Part shown: in pieces, positions 8,727 through 16,852 of the stretch
Numbering within the stretch: position 1 is the first letter of the stretch
How the letters are laid out: each line of letters starts with the position of its first letter
DNA from: CAJQGY01 sp964417685
Lineage (GTDB): Bacteria > Pseudomonadota > Gammaproteobacteria > Magnimaribacterales > D2472
NCBI GenBank assembly: GCA_964417685.1
Contig: CAYQIT010000002.1
Span: forward strand, 124,001-188,000
Length of the DNA stretch: 64,000 bases
Direction of reading: 5' to 3'
The notes under the pieces: model-generated
Database searches by the model: none
What the model was told of the DNA's origin: nothing
Seen by the model: the letters and a program-made list of their open reading frames with translations, nothing else
Program-made: the position numbers and the translations under genes

Positions 8727-9161
8727 ATGAAAACATTCGCACTAAAAAAAGAAGAAGTCCAAAGACAATGGTATGTCATAGATGCATCAGACAAAGTTTT
8801 GGGCAGATTAGCAACCAAAGTAGCTGATAGAATTAGAGGAAAAGATAAACCTACTTTTACTCCTCACACTGATGGTGGTGACTATGTTATCGTCATTAAC
8901 GCAGAAAATATAAAAGTAACTGGTAATAAATTTAACGATAAAAAATATTACAAACATTCTTTATATCCAGGCGGATTAAAAACCAAAACTTTTAGAGAAG
9001 TTATGGAAAAAAATCCTGAAAGAATTATTGAGGATGCAGTCAAAGGAATGCTCCCAAAAAACAAACTAGGTAAATCTATGATCAAAAAATTAAAAGTTTT
9101 CTCAGGATCAGAGCATAGCCATGAATCACAACAACCTATAGAGTGGAATCCAACAATATGA
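8727..9161 (+). CDS. rplM: 50S ribosomal protein L13
   Basis: Large-subunit protein of 144 residues starting MKTFALKKEEVQRQWYVID, which aligns with the E. coli L13 N-terminus (MKTF...WYVVDA). Conserved GRLATKVADRIRGKDK, VTGNK and VKGMLPKNKLG are present. An in-frame TTG at 8721 would add two residues and was not chosen. The stop TGA overlaps the rpsI ATG (ATGA), so L13 and S9 are coupled. Confidence 0.97.
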   Translation: MKTFALKKEEVQRQWYVIDASDKVLGRLATKVADRIRGKDKPTFTPHTDGGDYVIVINAENIKVTGNKFNDKKYYKHSLYPGGLKTKTFREVMEKNPERIIEDAVKGMLPKNKLGKSMIKKLKVFSGSEHSHESQQPIEWNPTI

Positions 9162-9550
9162 CATCTGAAGTTCATTACGCAACAGGAAGAAGAAAAACAT
9201 CATCAGCAAGAGTTTATTTAACCAAAGGCAATGGTGAAATAAGTGTTAACGATAGAGCGCTTGATGTATATTTTGGAAGAAAGGTCGCACAGATGTTAGT
9301 TTTACAACCACTTGAACTTACTAATTTATCTGAAAAGGTTAATTTAAACATTAAAGTTCAGGGTGGTGGAAACTTTGGGCAAGCTGGTGCTATTAGGCAT
9401 GGTATTTCAAGAGCTTTAATATCATTTGATGAAGAGCTAAGAGGGCAGCTTAAAAAAGCTGGCCTTCTTACTAGAGACTCAAGAAGAGTCGAAAGGAAGA
9501 AGCCTGGTCTTGTAAAGGCAAGAAAGAGCAAACAGTTTTCAAAACGATAA
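9158..9550 (+). CDS. rpsI: 30S ribosomal protein S9
   Basis: Small-subunit protein of 130 residues. It has the family signatures YATGRRKTSSARVYL, GGGNFGQAGAIRHGISRAL and the basic C-terminal tail ending in KSKQFSKR, which contacts P-site tRNA. The ATG at 9158 overlaps the rplM stop; a longer in-frame start at 9143 would add five residues inside rplM and does not match family N-termini. Confidence 0.97.
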   Translation: MTSEVHYATGRRKTSSARVYLTKGNGEISVNDRALDVYFGRKVAQMLVLQPLELTNLSEKVNLNIKVQGGGNFGQAGAIRHGISRALISFDEELRGQLKKAGLLTRDSRRVERKKPGLVKARKSKQFSKR

Positions 9551-9579
9551 TTTTTTATTAAGTTTACCAAGATTATTAA

Positions 9580-9588
9580 TGTTATAAT
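9580..9588 (+). promoter_or_regulatory. Extended -10 promoter of petABC
   Basis: TGTTATAAT at 9580-9588 is an extended -10 identical to the one before mlaC. The predicted start near 9595 leaves a leader of about 38 nt before the petA ATG at 9633. No Shine-Dalgarno is visible in that leader. Confidence 0.55.
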
Positions 9589-9632
9589 CTCGGCGTTTTT
9601 AATATTTAAATCACATAGCTACCCACAAGCTT

Positions 9633-10217
9633 ATGCAAGAAAAAGACAAGACAAGAAGAAAAGTTTTAATAGGGCTTACTAGTGCTGTAGGTCTATCAGG
9701 AATCCCATTTGCTGCAACACCATTTATTGCTGCATGGAATCCAAGTGCAAAAGCAAAAGCATCAGGTGCCTCAGTAAAAATAGACGTATCTAAAATGAGG
9801 TATGGCCAGCAAATACAAGTTGCATGGAGAAAACAACCTGTGTTTGTTTTAAGGCACACTAAAGAAAGTTTAGGCAACCTTGGGCTATCAGTTCCAAAAT
9901 TGGCTGATCCAAATTCTGATGCAATTGAAGAACCTTACAAAAATTTATCACCAACTAGAAGCCAAAGCAATGAATACTCTGTTCTCACAGGCGTTTGTAC
10001 GCACCTTGGCTGCTCACCGAAATACTACCCTGAAGTAGAGCCAAAGGCTTGGGATGCGTCATGGTCTGGAGGTTTCTTTTGCCCCTGCCATGGATCAATG
10101 TTTGATATGGTTGGAAGAGTCTATAAAGGCGTCCCAGCCCCAACTAATTTAATCGTACCTCCTCATTTCTTTGATGGAGATATTTTGACAATAGGTGAAG
10201 ACAAAGGAGTTGCATAA
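9633..10217 (+). CDS. petA: Ubiquinol-cytochrome c reductase Rieske iron-sulfur subunit
   Basis: Carries the [2Fe-2S] Rieske cluster of the cytochrome bc1 complex and takes the first electron from ubiquinol. The N-terminus has a Tat-type twin-arginine sequence (TRRKVLIGL) that stays as a membrane anchor. Cluster motifs are CTHLGC (C122, H124, C127) and CPCHGS (C150, C152, H153). Length 194 is normal. First gene of the petABC operon, followed directly by petB. Confidence 0.96.
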   Translation: MQEKDKTRRKVLIGLTSAVGLSGIPFAATPFIAAWNPSAKAKASGASVKIDVSKMRYGQQIQVAWRKQPVFVLRHTKESLGNLGLSVPKLADPNSDAIEEPYKNLSPTRSQSNEYSVLTGVCTHLGCSPKYYPEVEPKAWDASWSGGFFCPCHGSMFDMVGRVYKGVPAPTNLIVPPHFFDGDILTIGEDKGVA

Positions 10218-11435
10218 ATGAATCAAATCTTTTCAAATATTTTTAACTGGGTAAATCATAGATTACCAATCGTTAATACTTTTGAAAGACATTTATCAAA
10301 ACATCCTGTTCCTAAAAAAGTTAATTTCTGGTACCTGTTTGGTGCTCTTGCCTCAGTTGCATTAATTATTCAAATTGTTTCAGGTATATGGTTGATTATG
10401 CCTTACGAGAATACAGAAGAAGGCGCATTTGCTTCGATTGAATACATAATGCGAGATGTTGATTATGGTTGGGTCATAAGATACATGCATACCACAGGCG
10501 CCTCTTTATTTTTTGCTGTAGTTTATCTGCACATGTTTAGAGGTTTACTATATGGCTCCTATCAAAAACCAAGAGAGTTGGTGTGGATATTTGGTTGTAC
10601 TATTTACTTAGCTATGATGGCTGAAGGCTTTTTGGGATATGTTTTACCTTATGGTCAAATGTCTTATTGGGGAGCCCAAGTTATCATTTCCCTATTTGGT
10701 GCTATACCTTACGTTGGAGAATCATTAGAACTATGGGTCAGAGGTGATTACTATATATCTGGTATAACGGTCTCAAGATTTTTTGCTCTTCATGTTGTTG
10801 CACTACCTTTGGTTCTAATAGCTCTTGTTTTTCTTCATCTAGTTGCGCTACATGAGGTCGGTGCTGGTAATCCAGAAGGAGTTGATATCGAAGAGCATTT
10901 AGATGACGATGGAATACCTTTAGATAGCGTCCCATTTTTCCCTTATAAAGTTTTAAATGCGCTTGTTGGCATTGGGGTCTTTATGACAGTATTTGCAATA
11001 ATTATGTTCTTTTTCCCAGAGGGCGGAGGCTACTTTATTGAAATGGCCAATTTTGAAGAAGCTAATCCTCTTGTAACCCCTGAACATATTGCGCCTGTTT
11101 GGTATTATGCTCCATACTACACAATGCTTAGAGCTGTTCCAGATCCTTTAGGTGGGCTCTTAGTAATGGGCTCTGCTGTTGCAATATTTTTTGTTGTTCC
11201 ATGGTTAGATAGAAGCAAAGTTGCCTCAATAAGATATAAAGGTATTTATAGCAAGATTGCATTAGCGATGTTTGCAATTAGCTTTATAACACTTGGTTAT
11301 CTTGGAACTGTCGGCGTTACTGAGGTAAGAAAGATAGTAAGTTTAATCTGTACCGTTTTATATTTTGCATATTTTCTTTTGATGCCAATTTACACAAAAT
11401 TTGAAACTACAAAAGAGGTACCTAACCGTCTATGA
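10218..11435 (+). CDS. petB: Cytochrome b of the bc1 complex
   Basis: Integral membrane subunit holding hemes bL and bH and both quinone sites. The heme-ligand helices are visible (RYMHTTGASLFFAVVYLHMFRGLLYG and FFALHVVALPLVLIALVFLHLVALH). The Qo loop reads PVWYY where many cytochromes b have PEWY; I recall PVWY as common in beta- and gammaproteobacteria, so it fits ubiquinone use. Length 405. Starts right after the petA stop and overlaps petC by 4 nt. Confidence 0.96.
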   Translation: MNQIFSNIFNWVNHRLPIVNTFERHLSKHPVPKKVNFWYLFGALASVALIIQIVSGIWLIMPYENTEEGAFASIEYIMRDVDYGWVIRYMHTTGASLFFAVVYLHMFRGLLYGSYQKPRELVWIFGCTIYLAMMAEGFLGYVLPYGQMSYWGAQVIISLFGAIPYVGESLELWVRGDYYISGITVSRFFALHVVALPLVLIALVFLHLVALHEVGAGNPEGVDIEEHLDDDGIPLDSVPFFPYKVLNALVGIGVFMTVFAIIMFFFPEGGGYFIEMANFEEANPLVTPEHIAPVWYYAPYYTMLRAVPDPLGGLLVMGSAVAIFFVVPWLDRSKVASIRYKGIYSKIALAMFAISFITLGYLGTVGVTEVRKIVSLICTVLYFAYFLLMPIYTKFETTKEVPNRL

Positions 11436-12241
11436 ATATGAAACTCAAGTGTTTTTCATGCATTGTATTTTTAACAATATTTACTATGAATATAGATGCT
11501 GCTGAAGGCGGTCCTTGCAAGGATTATGGAGACTGTGACGAGTTTAATTATTCATTAAATGATATTGAATCTCTTCAGAGAGGTGCATCCACCTACTTAA
11601 ATTATTGCTATGGCTGTCATTCACTTCAGTACTCAAGATGGGGAAGGGTAGCAACTGATCTAAAAATTCCTGAAGAACTTTTCTTTGATAACTTAGTTTT
11701 TGATAATACCATTAAAGCTGGAGACCTTATGAAAGGAGCCATGTCAAAAGATGATTCTGCAGACTGGTTCGGAGTAGCACCACCAGATCTTACACTTGTC
11801 ACAAGATCTAAAGGCGATAATTGGGTATATACATACCTTAGAGCATATTATGAAGATTCATCTAAGCAATATGGAGTAAACAATTTAGTTTATCCTGGGA
11901 CAGCGATGCCAAATGTCTTGGTTGACCTTCAGGGTAGTCAAAAGTTAGTTTGTAAGGATGTTCCCGTTATTGGAAAAAATGGCGGTGAGAAAAGAGATGA
12001 AGCTGGAAATACAATCACAAAAGAAAATTGCGGTTATTTAAAAGTAGCTGAAGGTGAAGGGTCTTTATCAAAGGATGAGTTTGATATTCTTATCTATGAT
12101 TTAACCAATTTTTTAGTTTATGTTGGTGAGCCAGCGAAAGCTGAACGAGAAAGAATTGGATGGTATGTTATATTTTTCTTTGTGATTTTTACAGCACTAT
12201 CATCTCTTTTATATAGAGAGTATCAAAAGGACTATCACTAG
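11432..12241 (+). CDS. petC: Cytochrome c1 of the bc1 complex
   Basis: Heme c subunit that passes electrons from the Rieske centre to soluble cytochrome c. A signal peptide (to about residue 23, IDA/A) precedes the heme site CYGCH (C59, C62, H63). Met ligation is likely from the GTAMPNVL segment. A single C-terminal helix (WYVIFFFVIFTALSSLLY) anchors it facing the periplasm. Length 269. Together with petA and petB it indicates aerobic respiration with a bc1 complex. Confidence 0.95.
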   Translation: MNMKLKCFSCIVFLTIFTMNIDAAEGGPCKDYGDCDEFNYSLNDIESLQRGASTYLNYCYGCHSLQYSRWGRVATDLKIPEELFFDNLVFDNTIKAGDLMKGAMSKDDSADWFGVAPPDLTLVTRSKGDNWVYTYLRAYYEDSSKQYGVNNLVYPGTAMPNVLVDLQGSQKLVCKDVPVIGKNGGEKRDEAGNTITKENCGYLKVAEGEGSLSKDEFDILIYDLTNFLVYVGEPAKAERERIGWYVIFFFVIFTALSSLLYREYQKDYH

Positions 12242-12261
12242 AAGTTAATTAGGGGAAAATT

Positions 12262-12876
12262 ATGATTTTATATTCAGACAGAGATGATCACTATAGTCAA
12301 AGAGTAAGAATAGTTCTTGCTGAAAAAGATATTACAGCAGAAATTAGAGAATCTTCTTTAGAAGACACTCCTGATGAAATTTTGTCAATAAACCCTTATC
12401 ACAAACTACCAATTCTTGTAGATAGAGATCTAGCCTTACATGACCCATCCGTTATGATGGAATATCTTGACGAAAGGTTTCCACACCCTCCATTACTCCC
12501 GGTCTACCCAGTTACAAGAGCTAATAGCAGAACTCTAATGTTAAGAATTGATAAAGAATGGTGTCCTATCCTTGATACTTTAATAGAGGCCAAGCTTTCC
12601 GAAAAGGAATCAATGAAGTTAAGAGAGGAACTTCTTCACGAAATCTCTTCCATTGCCCCGACTTTTAAAGAATTTAAATTTTTCATGAGCGATGAATTTA
12701 CTCTAGTAGATTGCTGTCTCGCACCAATTCTTTGGAGACTTCCATCCATAGGTATTAAGCTTCCAGTCAATAGACATCTAAAACCTTTGCTTGATTATCA
12801 GAAAAAAGTATTTGAAAGACCTGGATTCTTAGATAGTCTTTCGTCACTTGAGAGGGATTTAAAAGAAGAAGAGTAA
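12262..12876 (+). CDS. sspA: Stringent starvation protein A (GST-fold RNA polymerase partner)
   Basis: SspA binds RNA polymerase holoenzyme and alters transcription in starvation and stress. The protein starts MILYSDRDDHYSQRVRIVLAEK, the thioredoxin-like half of the GST fold, and contains NPYHKLPILVDRDL and the C-terminal helical half. Length 204 is normal. It has a good Shine-Dalgarno (AGGGGAAA) 20 nt after petC. The usual partner gene sspB is missing; a convergent lpoA follows after 2 nt. Confidence 0.92.
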   Translation: MILYSDRDDHYSQRVRIVLAEKDITAEIRESSLEDTPDEILSINPYHKLPILVDRDLALHDPSVMMEYLDERFPHPPLLPVYPVTRANSRTLMLRIDKEWCPILDTLIEAKLSEKESMKLREELLHEISSIAPTFKEFKFFMSDEFTLVDCCLAPILWRLPSIGIKLPVNRHLKPLLDYQKKVFERPGFLDSLSSLERDLKEEE

Positions 12877-12878
12877 GG

Positions 12879-14003
12879 CTAGTTACTTGCAACTTTACCT
12901 AAGATAAATTCTCTTTCATTGCATTCGTATTGATCATAATTAATAATTGATAGGTCTGAACTGACTTCAGCCCTTGAGATTCCAGATGCATATAATCTTT
13001 CCTGCATAAGAAGTTCGCCTAAGATATATTTATCAAAAATCTCTTCTACATTAATATTTTTGAAATCTTTTAACATTAGATTATTAATTGTCACATTTGA
13101 AAGCGGTAAATATACACCTTCGTAGTCAATAATTTTCTTTGGATCACCAATCTTATAAAGCATATCTGTGCTTGCGAAAATAGGAAAATCTAAAACATAA
13201 TTTTTTAATATTGGTATCAATGTTTTAGCATCCTCATATTCAAGAATTACGTATATTTTTTTGATGTCTTGTTTTTTTCTTGGAGTAAATTTTATTTCTG
13301 AATTCAAATCTAATCTTTGCAACTTAGATTTTCTATTTTTGCTTTCATAAATTCCAAGTGATTTTGAAATTAGGTCATCATACATTTTGTTATTTACTCT
13401 AGAGTATGAAGCTTCAGGATAGAATTTTTTTAAACCATTTACATAATTTTCATATTCATCTCCAAAGATAACAAGGACTTCATCCTCAGAGCCGGTTTGG
13501 CTTTGAAAAATAATCTTTTCTAAATATTGGCGTTGATCATTTGAATATGAGTTACAGAAATTACCTACAGGTTTATTTAGCAGATCTTGATCGACATAAA
13601 CACCATTTTCATTAAAGATAAGATCTGATCTTTGCGTGCGTTCTAATGATAATTTAATTAATAAGTCTTTATTCTTATCATTAGTATTAAAAAAATACCT
13701 GATAGAGTCTTTGCTATAAATTTTTTTAGAATTATTTATAGAGGCTAGAACTTTTTTCTTTAAATTTCCATCCAAAGTGTGTAGATAATTAATTAATAAT
13801 GATTTTTCCTCATTTGTGAGAGATTTATACGACAAAGATTTTTGTATTACTTTTGATAGGTCAGTTCGAATGCTATCATCAAGCTCCACATCAATATCAA
13901 TTGGATCGAGCTTATCGCCATTTATATATAAGGATGAAGCATTGTTATTAACGCAACTTGAAAGAAAAAGTATAATCCAAAGAAATGTTAAGCTACGTTT
14001 CAT
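12879..14003 (-). CDS. lpoA: Short LpoA/LppC-type lipoprotein, putative PBP1A activator
   Basis: Outer-membrane lipoprotein that in E. coli activates the synthase PBP1A. The signal ends in a lipobox LSSC (C17). The C-terminal part resembles the LppC domain: RRKQD-like segment TPRKKQDIKKIYVILEYEDA, then FPIFASTDMLYKI and YEGVYLPLSN. With 374 residues against 678 in E. coli it lacks most of the N-terminal TPR region. Identification rests on that domain plus location divergent from rsmI and next to rnpB-mraZ, which is the classical lpoA place. Its start is 12 nt from the rsmI start. Confidence 0.78.
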   Translation of the reverse strand: MKRSLTFLWIILFLSSCVNNNASSLYINGDKLDPIDIDVELDDSIRTDLSKVIQKSLSYKSLTNEEKSLLINYLHTLDGNLKKKVLASINNSKKIYSKDSIRYFFNTNDKNKDLLIKLSLERTQRSDLIFNENGVYVDQDLLNKPVGNFCNSYSNDQRQYLEKIIFQSQTGSEDEVLVIFGDEYENYVNGLKKFYPEASYSRVNNKMYDDLISKSLGIYESKNRKSKLQRLDLNSEIKFTPRKKQDIKKIYVILEYEDAKTLIPILKNYVLDFPIFASTDMLYKIGDPKKIIDYEGVYLPLSNVTINNLMLKDFKNINVEEIFDKYILGELLMQERLYASGISRAEVSSDLSIINYDQYECNEREFILGKVASN

Positions 14004-14015
14004 AATTTATTAATA

Positions 14016-14828
14016 ATGTTATATTTTATCGCAACGCCAATTGGTAACCTAAATGATATATCACTTAGATCAATTGATCTTCTAAAAAATACAAATTATA
14101 TATTTGCTGAAGATACTAGAAATACCAAGAAGCTTTTAGATTTTTTGGATATTAAAAAGAAAGTTCAATCTTTTCATGAGCACAATGAAAAAGATATTAC
14201 GCCTAAGATTCTTTCAATATTAAAAGATAAAAGCGATGTAGTTATAGTTTCAGATGCAGGAACTCCTGCAATCTCTGATCCCGGCTATTATTTGCTAACT
14301 CAATGTATAAAAAACGAAATTAGCTACACGGCATTACCAGGACCATCAAGCGTAACTAATGCTTTGCTATTGTCAGGCATGCCTCCATCTAGCTTCCTGT
14401 TTTTAGGATTTATTCCAAAAAAAGGTAAGCCTAAGCACAATTTTCTAGAATCAATCGGTAAAACCCAACATACAACAATATTATTTGAAACTGCTAAAAG
14501 GATAGAAAATACAATATCTATTCTGAATAATTTATATCCTCAGGGTATTGATATGGCTATTTGTAGAGAAATGACAAAAATACATGAAGAAGTCATTAGA
14601 GGCAGCTCAACAGAGCTTGCGGAACTTATAAAATTAAATAAATTAACTCTCAAAGGTGAGATGGTTTTGGTATTAAGATTTTCAGATCCTAGCAGGGGTT
14701 TTGAAATAGACGAATCAATAATGAAAGCTTTTTTAGATAAGCTGCCCCCTAAAGATGCTGCAAAGTTATTATCGTTAGTCTCAAGAGAATCTAAAAGAGA
14801 AATTTATAAACAATTATTAGATTTATAA
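14016..14828 (+). CDS. rsmI: 16S rRNA (cytidine1402-2'-O)-methyltransferase RsmI
   Basis: SAM-dependent enzyme that methylates the 2'-OH of C1402 in the 30S decoding centre. The N-terminus LYFIATPIGNLNDISLR, the FAEDTRNTKKLL block, VSDAGTPAISDPGYYL and ALPGPSSVTNALLLSG are the standard tetrapyrrole-methylase-fold motifs. Length 270 is typical. It precedes rnpB and mraZ as in Pseudomonas. Confidence 0.95.
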   Translation: MLYFIATPIGNLNDISLRSIDLLKNTNYIFAEDTRNTKKLLDFLDIKKKVQSFHEHNEKDITPKILSILKDKSDVVIVSDAGTPAISDPGYYLLTQCIKNEISYTALPGPSSVTNALLLSGMPPSSFLFLGFIPKKGKPKHNFLESIGKTQHTTILFETAKRIENTISILNNLYPQGIDMAICREMTKIHEEVIRGSSTELAELIKLNKLTLKGEMVLVLRFSDPSRGFEIDESIMKAFLDKLPPKDAAKLLSLVSRESKREIYKQLLDL

Positions 14829-14856
14829 ATAATTTTATTGATATTATAATTATCTT

Positions 14857-15185
14857 GAGTTGGTCGAACGATCGCTGTATTTGCAGAGGAAAGTCCGGAC
14901 TTCACAGAGCAAGGTGCCAGGTAACTCCTGGGAAGCGCAAGCTTACGGAAAGTGCAACAGAAAATATACCGCCAATTTTTATTGGTAAGGGTGAAATGGT
15001 GGGGTAAGAGCTCACCGCTTAAATGGAGACATTTGAGGCTTTGTAAACCCCAACCTGAAGCAAAACCAAATAGAAATCCTATCAGGTTGCTCGCCTGGGA
15101 TTTGGGTAGGTTGCTAGAGCGTTATGGCAACATAACGTCAAGATAGATGATCGTTGATTACAGAATCCGGCTTATAGACCAACTC
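14857..15185 (+). ncRNA. rnpB: RNase P RNA (class A, M1 RNA)
   Basis: Catalytic RNA that removes tRNA 5' leaders. The 5' strand GAGTTGGTC (14857-14865) pairs perfectly with the 3' strand GACCAACTC (15177-15185) to form P1. Conserved region I reads GAGGAAAGTCCGGACTTC and conserved region V reads ACAGAATCCGGCTTATAGACC's first bases near 15161. About 329 nt, normal for a type A RNA. A T-rich tail (TTTCTTTT) follows P1. It lies between rsmI and mraZ, as in Pseudomonas. It accounts for the only stretch over 300 bases without a protein gene (14829-15258). Confidence 0.95.
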
Positions 15186-15194
15186 TTTCTTTTA

Positions 15195-15251
15195 TAAGTG
15201 TGTAAAAGTGTGAAAAAAAATGTTTAAAGTGTGTAAATTATGCTATATACT
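15195..15251 (+). promoter_or_regulatory. mraZ promoter with AAAGTGTG repeats (putative MraZ operator)
   Basis: Three direct repeats TAAGTGTG (15195), AAAGTGTG (15205) and AAAGTGTG (15226) are spaced 10 and 21 nt, that is on one face of the helix. They resemble the AAAGTG[T/G] repeats reported for Mycoplasma MraZ more than the TGGGN repeats of E. coli. A -10 TATACT (15246-15251) ends 7 nt before the mraZ ATG at 15259, so the transcript may be leaderless. Autoregulation by MraZ is inferred. Confidence 0.6.
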
Positions 15252-15258
15252 TTTTAAC

Positions 15259-15726
15259 ATGTACGGATTTAACACAGTTTCAATAGATGCAAAGGGAAGA
15301 ATAGCGATACCTGCTAAATATAGAAACTACTTAGAAAAAACAAACGAAAAGATAATCTCTATAACAAGAGATCCACAGTATCCATCTTTAAAAGTTTATT
15401 TTGGTTCTCAATGGCAACAAATTTCTCACCATTTAGAGTCCCTGCAAAGCCTTGATCCGGTAGTGAGAAAAATACAATGGACCATATTAGGAAATGCTAG
15501 TGTAAATGAATTTGATCCATCTGGGAGGATGTTGGTAAATATCCCAACTGAGCTCAGAGAGTATGCAGAGATTAATGAGAAAAATAAATTGTGTCTTGTT
15601 GGCATGGGAAATAAATTTGAAATTTGGGAGCATGAGAATTGGTCTTCACGACAAAATGGTGGACCACTTTCTACTGAAATCTTAGATATTGTTTTACCAG
15701 AAACAATTAAATCTATGTCATTTTAA
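15259..15726 (+). CDS. mraZ: Transcriptional regulator MraZ
   Basis: Two SpoVT/AbrB-like DNA-binding domains (first SIDAKGRIAIPAKYR, second FDPSGRMLVNIPTELREYA) identify MraZ, which in E. coli represses the dcw operon through repeats upstream of itself. I chose ATG at 15259 (155 residues, MYGFNTVSIDAKGR) because it aligns with the family N-terminus. An upstream in-frame ATG at 15220 would add 13 unrelated residues and begin inside the operator repeats. No Shine-Dalgarno precedes it. First gene of the division cluster. Confidence 0.94.
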   Translation: MYGFNTVSIDAKGRIAIPAKYRNYLEKTNEKIISITRDPQYPSLKVYFGSQWQQISHHLESLQSLDPVVRKIQWTILGNASVNEFDPSGRMLVNIPTELREYAEINEKNKLCLVGMGNKFEIWEHENWSSRQNGGPLSTEILDIVLPETIKSMSF

Positions 15727-15738
15727 AAGGGGATTATT

Positions 15739-16851
15739 ATGAATTGGGAAGTAATTGGTCAAGAAATAGAAAACGCTAAAATAAAAGTTGTTGGTGTCGG
15801 AGGAGCAGGCGGGAATGCTGTAATCCATATGATTAATCATAATATTGAAGGTGTTGATTTTATTTGTGCCAACACAGATACCCAAGCACTTTCAGAAGCC
15901 AATGGAGCAATTTCTCTTAAACTTGGCAACGGTTTAACAAAAGGTTTAGGCGCAGGTGCAGATCCAGATATAGGAAGAAAAGCAGCTGAGAGCGATAGAG
16001 GTGCTATAGAAGAGCTTCTTAGTGGCGCAGATATGATATTTATAACTGCAGGAATGGGCGGAGGTACAGGAACAGGAGCTGCTCCAGTTATTGCGTCAAT
16101 CGCAAAAGAAATGGGAGCTTTAACAGTTGCTGTTGTAACGAAACCATTCAAATTTGAAGGTAAAAGGAGAATGTCTGCTGCAGAAAAAGGCCTGGCATCT
16201 CTTGTTGAAGAAGTAGATAGCCTCATAACAATACCAAATCAAAAACTATATGAAATTCTGGGCGGAAATACTCCTATGCAAGAAGCTTTTGCAAAAGCTG
16301 ATGATGTCTTAAAAGGAGCTGTGCAGGGAATATCTGACATTATCATGAAAAAAGGTCATATTAATGTTGACTTTGCTGATGTTAAAACCGTAATGTCTGA
16401 AAAAGGAATTGCAATGATGGGTACTGGAAGATCTAGCGGAAAAGATAGAGCGATTGAAGCTGCAACTCAAGCAGTAAAAAGCGAACTCTTAGAAGATATT
16501 AATCTTAAAAATGCTAGAGGCGTCTTAGTAAATATTACTGCAAAAGAGCCAACACTTAATGATCAAACAGATGTTGCAGATATTGTTGATGAAATTTGTA
16601 GTGAAGAAGCTAATATCATTTACGGTTTAGTTTATGACGAGACAGTAGAAGAAGACCTCTTGGTCACAATTGTAGCTACAGGAGTTGATCAAAGAGGGCC
16701 TTCATTAGCAATTGATAATCAGCCTTCTATTAAATTAAATCCTGTTGGTCTAAATAGAGAAAAACAACCCAGTCAAAAAGTTGGCACATCGTCTGCAGAG
16801 GAAATTAACTTCCTCGATGTGCCTACTTTTATGAGAAAGCAAGTAGATTAA
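15739..16851 (+). CDS. ftsZ: Cell division GTPase FtsZ
   Basis: Tubulin-like GTPase that forms the Z ring. Visible are the N-terminal IKVVGVGGAGGNAV, the tubulin signature GGGTGTGAAP near residue 110, the T7 loop NVDFADVKTVM, a short variable linker, and the C-terminal peptide NFLDVPTFMRKQ that docks FtsA and ZipA. Length 370. A strong Shine-Dalgarno (AAAAGGGGA) precedes it. The position is unusual: between mraZ and rsmH, not after ftsA, which here ends the cluster 14 kb away. Confidence 0.97.
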   Translation: MNWEVIGQEIENAKIKVVGVGGAGGNAVIHMINHNIEGVDFICANTDTQALSEANGAISLKLGNGLTKGLGAGADPDIGRKAAESDRGAIEELLSGADMIFITAGMGGGTGTGAAPVIASIAKEMGALTVAVVTKPFKFEGKRRMSAAEKGLASLVEEVDSLITIPNQKLYEILGGNTPMQEAFAKADDVLKGAVQGISDIIMKKGHINVDFADVKTVMSEKGIAMMGTGRSSGKDRAIEAATQAVKSELLEDINLKNARGVLVNITAKEPTLNDQTDVADIVDEICSEEANIIYGLVYDETVEEDLLVTIVATGVDQRGPSLAIDNQPSIKLNPVGLNREKQPSQKVGTSSAEEINFLDVPTFMRKQVD

Positions 16852-16852
16852 A

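Noticed and set aside
11080..11130. PVWY in cytochrome b as a defect of the Qo site
   Set aside because: From memory PVWY is a normal variant in beta- and gammaproteobacteria, so it is not reported as an anomaly.
12877..12878. Intrinsic terminators between convergent genes
   Set aside because: No space and no GC-rich hairpins with T-runs at any convergent junction; none can be supported.
14952..15146. 64-codon open frame inside 14.9-15.1 kb
   Set aside because: It lies wholly within the RNase P RNA, whose conserved regions and P1 pairing are clear; no RBS and no recognisable protein.
15220..15258. Longer mraZ start (13 extra residues)
   Set aside because: It would begin inside the AAAGTGTG repeats and upstream of the -10; family alignment starts at 15259.
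15837..16226. 129-codon frame antisense to ftsZ
   Set aside because: Shadow of a well-conserved gene; composition (Pro/Ala/Ser) is the complement of FtsZ glycine and alanine codons.
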